Assembly (NCBI RefSeq): GCF_000422865.1
Contig: NZ_AUGW01000007.1
Span: 62,001-126,000, forward strand
Source: Oceanospirillum maris DSM 6286
GTDB taxonomy: Bacteria > Pseudomonadota > Gammaproteobacteria > Pseudomonadales > Halomonadaceae
Direction of reading: 5' to 3'
DNA: 64,000 nt
Below, piece by piece: positions 57,058 to 64,000 of the stretch (position 1 is its first letter; every line of letters starts with the position of its first letter). Below the pieces are notes generated by a model. The model was not told the DNA's origin, made no database searches, and worked only from the letters and a program-made list of their open reading frames with translations. Position numbers and translations under genes: made by a program.

Positions 57058-59256
57058 TTAGGCAGTCTCAACGCTAACAACACGATGAGGGTTCTCAGGT
57101 TCTGCACGACGGCTCATTATGAACAAGAAGGCAAGTATAATAGCGCCTGCTAACTGTGCGATTAGGCCTAAATTTGGCCACAACAGTAGACCTGCTATAG
57201 GTATCAATAATGCTCTCTGCCAAAGTAATAGCGGCCCTTCTAAATGATTCTCAAAGAACCCAGCAAGTGCATACATCCCTAGACAAGCAAAAATGAAAAT
57301 TTGCACCACTTCAGTCAAAGTACCACCAATTAGAGGTGTATACGCAAATAGAAGCGGCACCACATAAAGTGCTTTTGCAAAGCGCCATGCCATAAACCCT
57401 GTCTTCATCGGGTTAGCTCGAGCAACAGCCGCCGCCGCAAAGGCAGCTAAACACACCGGAGGCGTTACATTGCTATCCTGTGACAGCCAAAAAATAATCA
57501 TATGGGCACTAACCAAGCTGACTGTCAGCACTTCTGGCGATAAACCTTGCTCAATAACCATATCCAATGAGTCAGCTGGCAAGCTAGCAATAACATATTG
57601 TGCCTGTTCAAGACTTAAACCTTGAGATAAGGCTTCCGCTAGATTTGGCAAACTTAAGGTAATCATAGCGCTCGCCATGCCATCAACTTCACCGCTCATC
57701 AAATAATCAATCAGGTGGGATTCATTCAGCAAACTATAAAGAGCTGGAGCAGAAAGTGTACCCAATACAATATAAGAAGCCGTTACGGGTAAGCCCATGC
57801 CAACAACTAGAGATGCTAATGCTACTAGAACAAGGCTAATTAAAAGGCTATCCCCGCTCCACTGACTGATCATTAGGGAGAAAGTATTACCGACCCCCGT
57901 CGTTGTAACCACATTAATTACGAGACCAACAGCAATAAGTAACACTGCCGTTGGGATCATATTATAAGTCCCCTGTACCATGGACTCAGCAATATCTTTT
58001 AAGCCCATAGGCCTAGGCGACAACCAAGATGCGATAATGACACTCAAAATACTAAAGCCTGCTGCATAAGTTGGTGTGAAACCATAAATCAGTAGAGCGA
58101 TTAATACACCAATAGGGACTAAAGAATGCCAGCCACGCTTCATAATATCCCGAACACGCGGGATTTCTTCTTCAACCACTTGAATATTCAAACGTTTAGC
58201 TTCAATACGGACGAAAAAGGCAACGGACAAGAAATAGATCATAGCCGGTAAAAAGGCCAGTGTAATAATCTCTAAGTAAGGTACTTGCGTGTAAGAGGCC
58301 ATAATAAAAGCGCCAGCTCCCATTACTGGCGGCATAAGCTGCCCACCGGTAGACGCAGCAGCTTCAATTCCTGCTGCGTATACTGGTCGGAATCCCGCGC
58401 GCTTCATCATAGGGATAGTAATAACGCCTGTTGAAACCGTATTAGCCACCGCAGAGCCAGAGATAGAGCCCATTAAAGATGAACCAAGCACCGCAACCAA
58501 ACCTGGGCCACCGATCATACGGCCAGCAACACATCGCGCCAACTCAATAATAAAATCACCGGCACCAGAGCGAACCAAAAATGCCCCAAACAAAATAAAC
58601 ATATACACGTAAGTGGAGCTAATACGTGCAATAGAACCAAACATGCCTTCATTTGAGAAGTAACTACGGAACAATAAAGTCTCAGTAGTTAATCCAGGAA
58701 AATGGAAGACTCCTGTTAGATACTTACCCCACCAAGCAACATAGGTTAGCGCGATAATAATCATTATAGGAATAACCCAGCCGCTAGTTCTGCGGGCAAA
58801 CTCCACCACTAAAACAACAGCGAGTGTTGCCGCGATCCAGTCACTGGAAATAAAGGTTACTCCTCGGGCATACAGATCAGATTCTTCCAGCATCAGATAG
58901 CCGACAACACCAAGGCTCAAAATGCCTAAAAGGATATTCCCGCCCCAGTGAATCATTTTACTAATGCCGGTATGGTGCTTACCTGTACGGTATAAAAGTG
59001 CGCATAAAAAGCCAAACATACCGAAGTGCATTGCCGATAGCCAAAGTTCTGACATATTGCCTAACGTATTAAAATAAATATGGCTTATAGCAACAAGAAT
59101 ACAAAATACAAAAGCAAACCGCCCCAACCAACCCTGACTATCTGGCACAGGAACAGCCGATTCAGGGTCCGAAGATAGGTGAACATCTAGCTCATCAAGG
59201 GATGGTGTATCATTAGACTCTCGCACCATACCCTCGCTCTGTGACTGTTGACTCAT
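57058..59256 (-). CDS. TRAP transporter fused permease (4TM-12TM, TAXI type)
   Basis: A 732-residue protein joining the small DctQ-like and large DctM-like subunits. Long hydrophobic region with GLVAVLGSSLMGSISGSAVANTVSTGVITIPMMKRAGF and AAASTGGQLMPPVMGAGAFIMASY, the fused TRAP signature. A sodium-driven importer for a carboxylate, substrate unknown. Start MSQQSQSEG has AAGGAT upstream. Probably co-transcribed with the solute-binding gene upstream. Confidence 0.94.
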   Translation of the reverse strand: MSQQSQSEGMVRESNDTPSLDELDVHLSSDPESAVPVPDSQGWLGRFAFVFCILVAISHIYFNTLGNMSELWLSAMHFGMFGFLCALLYRTGKHHTGISKMIHWGGNILLGILSLGVVGYLMLEESDLYARGVTFISSDWIAATLAVVLVVEFARRTSGWVIPIMIIIALTYVAWWGKYLTGVFHFPGLTTETLLFRSYFSNEGMFGSIARISSTYVYMFILFGAFLVRSGAGDFIIELARCVAGRMIGGPGLVAVLGSSLMGSISGSAVANTVSTGVITIPMMKRAGFRPVYAAGIEAAASTGGQLMPPVMGAGAFIMASYTQVPYLEIITLAFLPAMIYFLSVAFFVRIEAKRLNIQVVEEEIPRVRDIMKRGWHSLVPIGVLIALLIYGFTPTYAAGFSILSVIIASWLSPRPMGLKDIAESMVQGTYNMIPTAVLLIAVGLVINVVTTTGVGNTFSLMISQWSGDSLLISLVLVALASLVVGMGLPVTASYIVLGTLSAPALYSLLNESHLIDYLMSGEVDGMASAMITLSLPNLAEALSQGLSLEQAQYVIASLPADSLDMVIEQGLSPEVLTVSLVSAHMIIFWLSQDSNVTPPVCLAAFAAAAVARANPMKTGFMAWRFAKALYVVPLLFAYTPLIGGTLTEVVQIFIFACLGMYALAGFFENHLEGPLLLWQRALLIPIAGLLLWPNLGLIAQLAGAIILAFLFIMSRRAEPENPHRVVSVETA

Positions 59257-59518
59257 AACAGAATCCTTCTTTAAACAATAAAAAATATTATGCTTAAACA
59301 TGGCGACGTTAGCGCTTTAGAGCACCAACAGATCAATTCAATGAAAAAGGCAAGGCCGTAAAAAGCAAGACAATCCTAAGGCTATGAGATCCCCTCGCCA
59401 GTTGCCCAAGTGAGCGATGAACGCGATAAAATATCACGAACAAAACAACTGGCGTTGCACAGCCTACTAAACAGAAAGTGACACCCTGCCAAAACTAGAT
59501 TGGCCTTGCCAAAAAACG

Positions 59519-60604
59519 TTAAAGTAGTGCTTGAGGGATCTCAATACCCTGCTCACGATAAAAACGTAGCGCACCAGAGTGTAGCGGCACAGGTAGACCG
59601 TTAATCGCATTTTGCAATGACATATCCGAAGTAGCTTTATGAATATTTTTCAAAAAGCTTAAGTTCTCGTAAATTGCCTTCGTTAGCTGATAGACATCTT
59701 CTTCACTGACATCATCACGAACCGCAAGAAAGTTAGACTGCGCAATAGACTGGACTGGTTTAGACTGGCTAGGATAAGTATTGGCAGGTATCATATATGG
59801 CACCCAAAGCGAGTATTTGGCGTTCACTTGAGCCAACTCACTCGATGTTACATTCAATAATGTAACCTGATCACCTAGAGAAGCCATAGTTCGGGTAACA
59901 GCAGAAACAGGAATACCCGCAGAGGTGTTCATACCTTCAATTTTACCGTTACTGAATGCATCGGCAGAAGCTCCATAGCCTAAATAAGCTAGATCGAAAT
60001 CCTCATCTGGGTTAATTCCTAATTGGCCAAAGATATAACGGTTAGCACCTTCAGTGCCTGAATTCCGTTTACCGATAGAAAAGCTCGTACCTTTTAATTG
60101 TTGTAGATCGGCTAAAGTGCCCGTCTTCACTTTATCGTTAGCGATCAAAAAATGCTCAACCTGAGGCCAAAGCATAGTCACAGATCGCAGATGTTTTTGT
60201 GGGCCAGAATTAGCAAGCGGGCCTGCACCCTCTTTTGCCCAACTACCATAAAGCCCCATTAAAATTGCAAACTGGGCTTGGTTTTCACGTAGTAGTTTAA
60301 CGTTCTCACCCGACCCAGCAGAACTAATCGCTGACAACGATACATTATGGATTGGTTCAAGCTTCACCTTGGTTAACGTACTGACCGCAACACCTACAGG
60401 ATAGTAAGTACCACCTGTCGTTGCCGTTGCCAGAATGTAAGATTTATTATCTTGAGCTTGTACGCCAGAGCTCATTGCAGAAACCGCCAAAGCTGCTGCC
60501 AACACTGTAGCTTTCAGCGCAAGTGCAGATGCTTTTTTGGTTGTCTTATTTATTGCAGTCATTTTTAACAGAGTACCTTGCATTACTTTCTTATTAATTG
60601 TCAT
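59519..60604 (-). CDS. TAXI-family TRAP solute-binding protein
   Basis: A 361-residue periplasmic receptor. Signal peptide ALALKATVLAAALAVSAMSSGVQAQ, then YILATATTGGTYYPVGVAVSTL, the NMT1/TAXI start, and GKRNSGTEGANRYIF. The first ATG at 60604 has AAGGGCGG; a second at 60562 is an alternative. Delivers substrate to the fused permease. A sigma-54 promoter lies 83 bases upstream. Confidence 0.93.
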   Translation of the reverse strand: MTINKKVMQGTLLKMTAINKTTKKASALALKATVLAAALAVSAMSSGVQAQDNKSYILATATTGGTYYPVGVAVSTLTKVKLEPIHNVSLSAISSAGSGENVKLLRENQAQFAILMGLYGSWAKEGAGPLANSGPQKHLRSVTMLWPQVEHFLIANDKVKTGTLADLQQLKGTSFSIGKRNSGTEGANRYIFGQLGINPDEDFDLAYLGYGASADAFSNGKIEGMNTSAGIPVSAVTRTMASLGDQVTLLNVTSSELAQVNAKYSLWVPYMIPANTYPSQSKPVQSIAQSNFLAVRDDVSEEDVYQLTKAIYENLSFLKNIHKATSDMSLQNAINGLPVPLHSGALRFYREQGIEIPQALL

Positions 60605-60686
60605 GGTGCCGCCCTTAATCTTTATCTTTTTTGTTTTTCCACAACGTCTCGCTTAATATCTAGCGAGCACTATCCTAAAAGGATTT

Positions 60687-60702
60687 TGCAAGGCATAGGC
60701 CA
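60687..60702 (-). promoter_or_regulatory. Sigma-54 promoter of the TRAP operon
   Basis: On the minus strand TGGCCTATGCCTTGCA: TGGC and TTGCA with exact -24/-12 spacing. It faces the solute-binding gene. Confidence 0.85.
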
Positions 60703-60756
60703 ACCTATAAAAATATATAACCATATGAATTTAAAGAAATTTATTTCTTATAAAAC

Positions 60757-60811
60757 AACAAGATAAGCAAGATATTGCTTATCTTGTTTTTAAAGTAAGC
60801 AAGATTTTGCT
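60757..60811. promoter_or_regulatory. Probable DctD upstream activating sequences
   Basis: Perfect 14-bp inverted repeat AACAAGATAAGCAA (60757-60770), loop GATA, TTGCTTATCTTGTT (60775-60788). A second related palindrome AGCAAGATTTTGCT lies at 60798-60811. Both are 55-125 bases upstream of the sigma-54 promoter, the usual place for enhancer sites. Confidence 0.75.
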
Positions 60812-60922
60812 GATAATTAGGGGATAAAGGGCACCACCATAAAGTGATACACTAAGCGTTAAAACGCGCTCTAGAAATAACTGCATTTCAAAAGATGCAA
60901 TCAACGATTGATGAGAACCCAC

Positions 60923-61210
60923 ATGTTAAAACCTGAAATGATCTCTGAGTTCACCCGTCAAATAGGCGAGAAATTCTCTGGGGCAGGGCTCCCGGGCGAA
61001 GCAGAACTAAAACGCCAGATGCAATCGGTGGCTGAGAATGTTTTTGCTAAACTCAATTTAGTCACCCGTGAAGAGTTTGATATCCAAACTGATGTTTTGC
61101 TACGAACTCGTGCTAAAGCCGATGCTTTAGAAGTGCAAGTGGCTCAACTGGAAGCCTCTCTTGCTACGCTAATGGCTAAAGAATCAAACGTAACTAAAGA
61201 GAAAGAGTAA
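60923..61210 (+). CDS. ubiK: Ubiquinone biosynthesis accessory factor
   Basis: A 95-residue coiled-coil protein of the UbiK/YqiC family: NVFAKLNLVTREEFDIQTDVLLRTRAKADALEVQVAQLE matches [23 protein letters not shown] of E. coli. Helps the Ubi enzyme complex on lipids. ATG at 60923 fits the family start; an ATG at 60911 is also in frame. Often next to comM, as here. Confidence 0.9.
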   Translation: MLKPEMISEFTRQIGEKFSGAGLPGEAELKRQMQSVAENVFAKLNLVTREEFDIQTDVLLRTRAKADALEVQVAQLEASLATLMAKESNVTKEKE

Positions 61211-61274
61211 CGAGCCATTATAGTGTAGGGATAGCCAAGCAATAATTTACGTACAACGCACAAGGAGCCGTGCT

Positions 61275-62795
61275 ATGACACTTGCCGTAATAGTCAGTCG
61301 TGCTTCCGTGGGTATTGATGCTCCGGAAGTGCGAATTGAAGTCCACCTCACCAATGGCCTGCCTGGCCTAGCCATCGTTGGAATGCCAGAAACAGCGGTA
61401 CGGGAAAGCAAAGATCGCGTACGCAGTGCCCTAATCAATGCTGGCTTTGAATACCCTCAGCGGCGTATTACCGTTAATTTGGCTCCGGCGGATCTGCCAA
61501 AAGAGGGTGGGCGTTATGATTTAGCGATCGCCTTAGGCGTGCTTGCGGCATCAAACCAGATTCCCGTTGATCGACTGGAAGAGTTTGAATGTTACGGTGA
61601 ACTCTCTCTATCTGCAGAACTTCGTCCAATCTCTGGCATTTTACCCGCAGCACTAGCCTGTGCTAAAGCTGGTCGAACCATGCTGGTACCAATAGGCAAC
61701 GGCGACGAAGCCTCTTTGCCAGAAGCCAATCAAGTGATGACAGCGCCCCATCTTCTAGCGGTTACAGCCATGCTTGTTGGCCAAGAGTCACTGCCCTTGC
61801 ATCAGATAGCGCCCAAAACGCGAACCGCACTTTGGCAAGAGCAACCTGATTTGGCCGATGTGAAAGGGCAATTTCAAGCCCGAAGAGCCTTAGAAATTGC
61901 AGCGGCGGGCCAGCACCATCTACTGTTGGTCGGCCCTCCCGGCACGGGAAAGACCCTGCTGGCGAGTCGACTAGGCGGCATCTTGCCCATGATGAGCGAA
62001 CAGGAAGCCTTAGAGGTGATGGCACTGGCCTCTGTATCAGGGCGTTTCTCAATGGATGATTGGGGGCACAGACCTTTTCGTAGCCCCCACCATACCGCTT
62101 CTGGCGTGGCCTTGGTTGGCGGTGGCTCTCGCCCTAAACCCGGCGAAATTAGTCTGGCCCATAACGGCATTCTCTTTTTAGATGAGCTGCCAGAATATGA
62201 TCGCCGCGTATTAGAGGTACTACGGGAGCCGTTAGAATCCGGTGAAATCCACATCTCCCGCGCAACTCAGCAAGTACGCTACCCATCCCGCTTTCAATTA
62301 GTCGCGGCGATGAACCCTTGTCCCTGTGGCTACTTTGGCGACAACTTAAGAAGCTGTCGCTGTACCGCCAAGCAGGTTCGCAACTATCAAAGCCGCCTAT
62401 CCGGCCCACTGCTCGACCGTATTGACCTGCAAGTTGCCGTTACCAGTTTGCCACCAGAACAACTGGCCAACGTTAGCCCTGGAGAAAGCAGCCAGCAGGT
62501 TCAAGCGCGGGTAACGGAAGCCCACGAGCGACAAATCGCTCGGGCCGGTAAAAGTAATGCCCACCTGAGTGGTCGGGAGCTGGATCATCAAATTTTGCTG
62601 CAAGAAGATGCCAGCGTGCTACTACAACAGGCCATGAAACAGCTCGGCTTGTCTCCCCGCAGCTACCATCGCATCCTGAAGGTCGCCCGCACCATCGCGG
62701 ATCTAGCGGGAGAAGAAACCGTGGGCGTACCCGCCGTTTCCGAAGCCCTCGGGCTAAGACAACTGGATCGCTATCTGCAACAGTTGAATCCCTAA
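61275..62795 (+). CDS. comM: Mg-chelatase-like AAA+ ATPase ComM/YifB
   Basis: A 506-residue helicase that aids branch migration in natural transformation and recombination. N-terminal Lon-like domain (VVSRASVGIDAPEVRIEVHLTNGLPGLAIVGMPETAVRESKDRVRSAL), AAA+ with LLVGPPGTGKTLLASR, GILFLDELPEY, and C-terminal domain NPCPCGYFGD with zinc-like cysteines. RBS AAGGAG before the ATG. Confidence 0.95.
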   Translation: MTLAVIVSRASVGIDAPEVRIEVHLTNGLPGLAIVGMPETAVRESKDRVRSALINAGFEYPQRRITVNLAPADLPKEGGRYDLAIALGVLAASNQIPVDRLEEFECYGELSLSAELRPISGILPAALACAKAGRTMLVPIGNGDEASLPEANQVMTAPHLLAVTAMLVGQESLPLHQIAPKTRTALWQEQPDLADVKGQFQARRALEIAAAGQHHLLLVGPPGTGKTLLASRLGGILPMMSEQEALEVMALASVSGRFSMDDWGHRPFRSPHHTASGVALVGGGSRPKPGEISLAHNGILFLDELPEYDRRVLEVLREPLESGEIHISRATQQVRYPSRFQLVAAMNPCPCGYFGDNLRSCRCTAKQVRNYQSRLSGPLLDRIDLQVAVTSLPPEQLANVSPGESSQQVQARVTEAHERQIARAGKSNAHLSGRELDHQILLQEDASVLLQQAMKQLGLSPRSYHRILKVARTIADLAGEETVGVPAVSEALGLRQLDRYLQQLNP

Positions 62796-62849
62796 TACGA
62801 AACCCTATCGGTTTGTAAGTATCACCTCAATTAAATCAGATTCATTAAC

Positions 62850-62887
62850 AGCAGGGTGAACAGGTTTAAAGTTCACACTGCTTTTTT
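62850..62887 (+). terminator. Terminator after comM
   Basis: GCAGGGTGAAC ... GTTCACACTGC then TTTTTT; the stem has one internal mismatch. Confidence 0.75.
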
Positions 62888-62944
62888 GCGCGGGGCTGGT
62901 ACAATTCTTTTCCCCTGAACCAACCAGCAACACCGGAACCCAAT

Positions 62945-64000
62945 ATGCTCTCTCGCCTGAATGAACGCCAACGTGAAGCTGCTGAATACATTGGCGGCCC
63001 TCTTTTGGTACTGGCCGGTGCCGGTAGTGGTAAAACCAGTGTTATCACCTCTAAAATTGCTTACCTGATCAAAGAAAAAGGGATCAAGGCCAACCGGATT
63101 GCAGCGGTAACCTTTACCAACAAAGCCTCCCGAGAGATGAAAGCACGGGTAGGTAAGCTGGTGCAGGGCAAAGAAGCACGGGGCTTAACCGTATCGACCT
63201 TTCATAACTTAGGCCTGACTATTATTCGGCGGGAGCATAAAACCCTTGGTTATAAATCAGGCTTTTCGCTGTTTGATGATCAGGATACCAAGTCGCTAAT
63301 CAAAGATTTGATGCACAAAGATTTCCAAACCGATGCTGAAATTATCGGTTCAGTGCAGCATATGATTTCCGGTTGGAAAAATGACCTGATAGAACCCGAG
63401 CAAGCGGCGGGATTAGCACAAGACGACAGGGAAATTCTTGCGGCGGCGGTTTATCGTGAATACGATCGTCACTTGCAGGCCTATAACGCGGTCGATTTTG
63501 ATGACCTGATTCGCCTACCGGTGCGCCTGTTCCGTGATAACCCTGAGGTACTGGATCGCTGGCAGAATAAAATTCACTATATGTTGGTGGATGAATATCA
63601 AGATACCAACATCAGCCAGTATCTACTGGTAAAACTCTTAATTGGCTACCGTGGTGCATTAACCGTGGTGGGTGATGATGATCAGTCCATCTATGCTTGG
63701 CGTGGGGCTAGACCGGAGAACTTGATAAAACTGGGAGATGATTTTAAAAACCTTAAAATCGTCAAATTAGAGCAGAACTACCGGTCAACATCGCTGATTT
63801 TACGCTGTGCTAATACGTTAATCGCTAACAACCCCCACGTTTATGAGAAAACCCTGTGGAGTAATATGGGTTCAGGGGCACCGGTACGCGTGATTAGCTG
63901 TCGTAACGAAGATGCAGAATCAGAGCGCGTCGTCACCGAGATTCTTACCCATCGCATCAAAAATGATGGTCACTATAAAGATTTTGCCATTCTCTATCGC
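62945..64000 (+). CDS. rep: ATP-dependent DNA helicase Rep, 5' part
   Basis: The gene runs off the window; 352 codons are visible. A 3'-5' superfamily 1 helicase that clears replication forks. MLSRLNERQREAAEYIGGPLLVLAGAGSGKTSVIT (Walker A), VTFTNKASREMKARV, STFHNLGL, MLVDEYQDTN (Walker B), VVGDDDQSIYAWRGA and LEQNYRST are visible. Standard neighbour of comM in related genomes. Confidence 0.95.
   Translation, partial: MLSRLNERQREAAEYIGGPLLVLAGAGSGKTSVITSKIAYLIKEKGIKANRIAAVTFTNKASREMKARVGKLVQGKEARGLTVSTFHNLGLTIIRREHKTLGYKSGFSLFDDQDTKSLIKDLMHKDFQTDAEIIGSVQHMISGWKNDLIEPEQAAGLAQDDREILAAAVYREYDRHLQAYNAVDFDDLIRLPVRLFRDNPEVLDRWQNKIHYMLVDEYQDTNISQYLLVKLLIGYRGALTVVGDDDQSIYAWRGARPENLIKLGDDFKNLKIVKLEQNYRSTSLILRCANTLIANNPHVYEKTLWSNMGSGAPVRVISCRNEDAESERVVTEILTHRIKNDGHYKDFAILYR

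Larger units (their letters stand above)
60605..60922. other. Divergent regulatory interval between TAXI gene and ubiK
   Basis: 318 bases containing the sigma-54 promoter and palindromes for the TRAP operon. The ubiK promoter must also lie here but I cannot place it. No gene seen. Confidence 0.6.

Noticed and set aside
60757-60788. 14-bp hairpin followed by TTTTT read as a terminator
   Set aside because: No gene ends on the + strand before it, and its position upstream of a sigma-54 promoter with a second related palindrome fits an enhancer site better.
61762-62409. Several minus-strand open frames inside comM
   Set aside because: They overlap a clear ComM coding sequence and show no family pattern.

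Overview
The window reads as a chromosomal segment of a marine gammaproteobacterium, most likely from the Oceanospirillales (Neptunomonas/Amphritea/Marinobacterium-like). Genus is not resolvable from the sequence alone. The evidence is the gene set (ssrA, ftsYEX-rpoH, coaBC-dut-argB-slmA, rpmB-rpmG-mutM, ubiK-comM-rep), an aspartate kinase of the ectoine-associated type, TAXI-TRAP transport and a marine-type phage.

Region 1 (1-15335) is the tmRNA gene ssrA with a complete tail-less, double-jelly-roll, membrane-containing prophage integrated at its 3' end. A 27-bp direct repeat (332-358 and 15309-15335) marks the ends. The prophage of about 15 kb resembles corticovirus PM2 in plan: integrase; a YhaV-type toxin-antitoxin pair; a leftward lysogeny operon (XRE repressor, zinc protein, coiled-coil membrane protein); a rightward early operon (winged-helix regulator, zinc proteins, two-tyrosine HUH replication initiator, small membrane proteins, packaging ATPase); and a rightward late operon (small membrane protein, PM2 P2-like capsid protein, membrane proteins, spike-like proteins, muramidase-like protein, several tiny membrane ORFs). 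Many of the small genes start with GTG or TTG and overlap by 1-11 bases.

Region 2 (15336-24370) holds the stranded original ssrA terminator, a decayed second YhaV toxin, a DUF6482 protein, a large sensor kinase, an unrecognised 39-residue membrane protein with its own promoter and terminator, an aspartate kinase, a CheW-like protein, a MATE exporter, a YfhL-type ferredoxin and coaD.

Region 3 (24371-48979) is mostly housekeeping: rsmD, ftsY-ftsE-ftsX-rpoH, a membrane sensor kinase with a NarL-type regulator, a lipoprotein, an RND efflux pair, a double-receiver GGDEF protein, slmA-argB-dut-coaBC, radC, rpmB-rpmG-mutM, sirB2, a D-lactate dehydrogenase and an AEC transporter.

Region 4 (49223-64000) holds copper/cytochrome-oxidase assembly genes (SCO, PCuAC), a PII-amtB-PII ammonium cluster with a sigma-54 promoter and NtrC box, and a TAXI-TRAP uptake cluster under DctB/DctD-type control. 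That cluster has a sigma-54 promoter and upstream palindromes, but dctD is broken by an exact 8-bp tandem duplication. ubiK, comM and the 5' part of rep follow.

The points most worth attention are the corticovirus-like prophage with its ssrA terminator exchange, shared phased operator repeats and unknown lysogeny genes; the 156-bp duplication that made a chimeric mini-gene; the frameshifted dctD beside intact sigma-54 regulatory sites; and the small membrane protein at 19090-19209.
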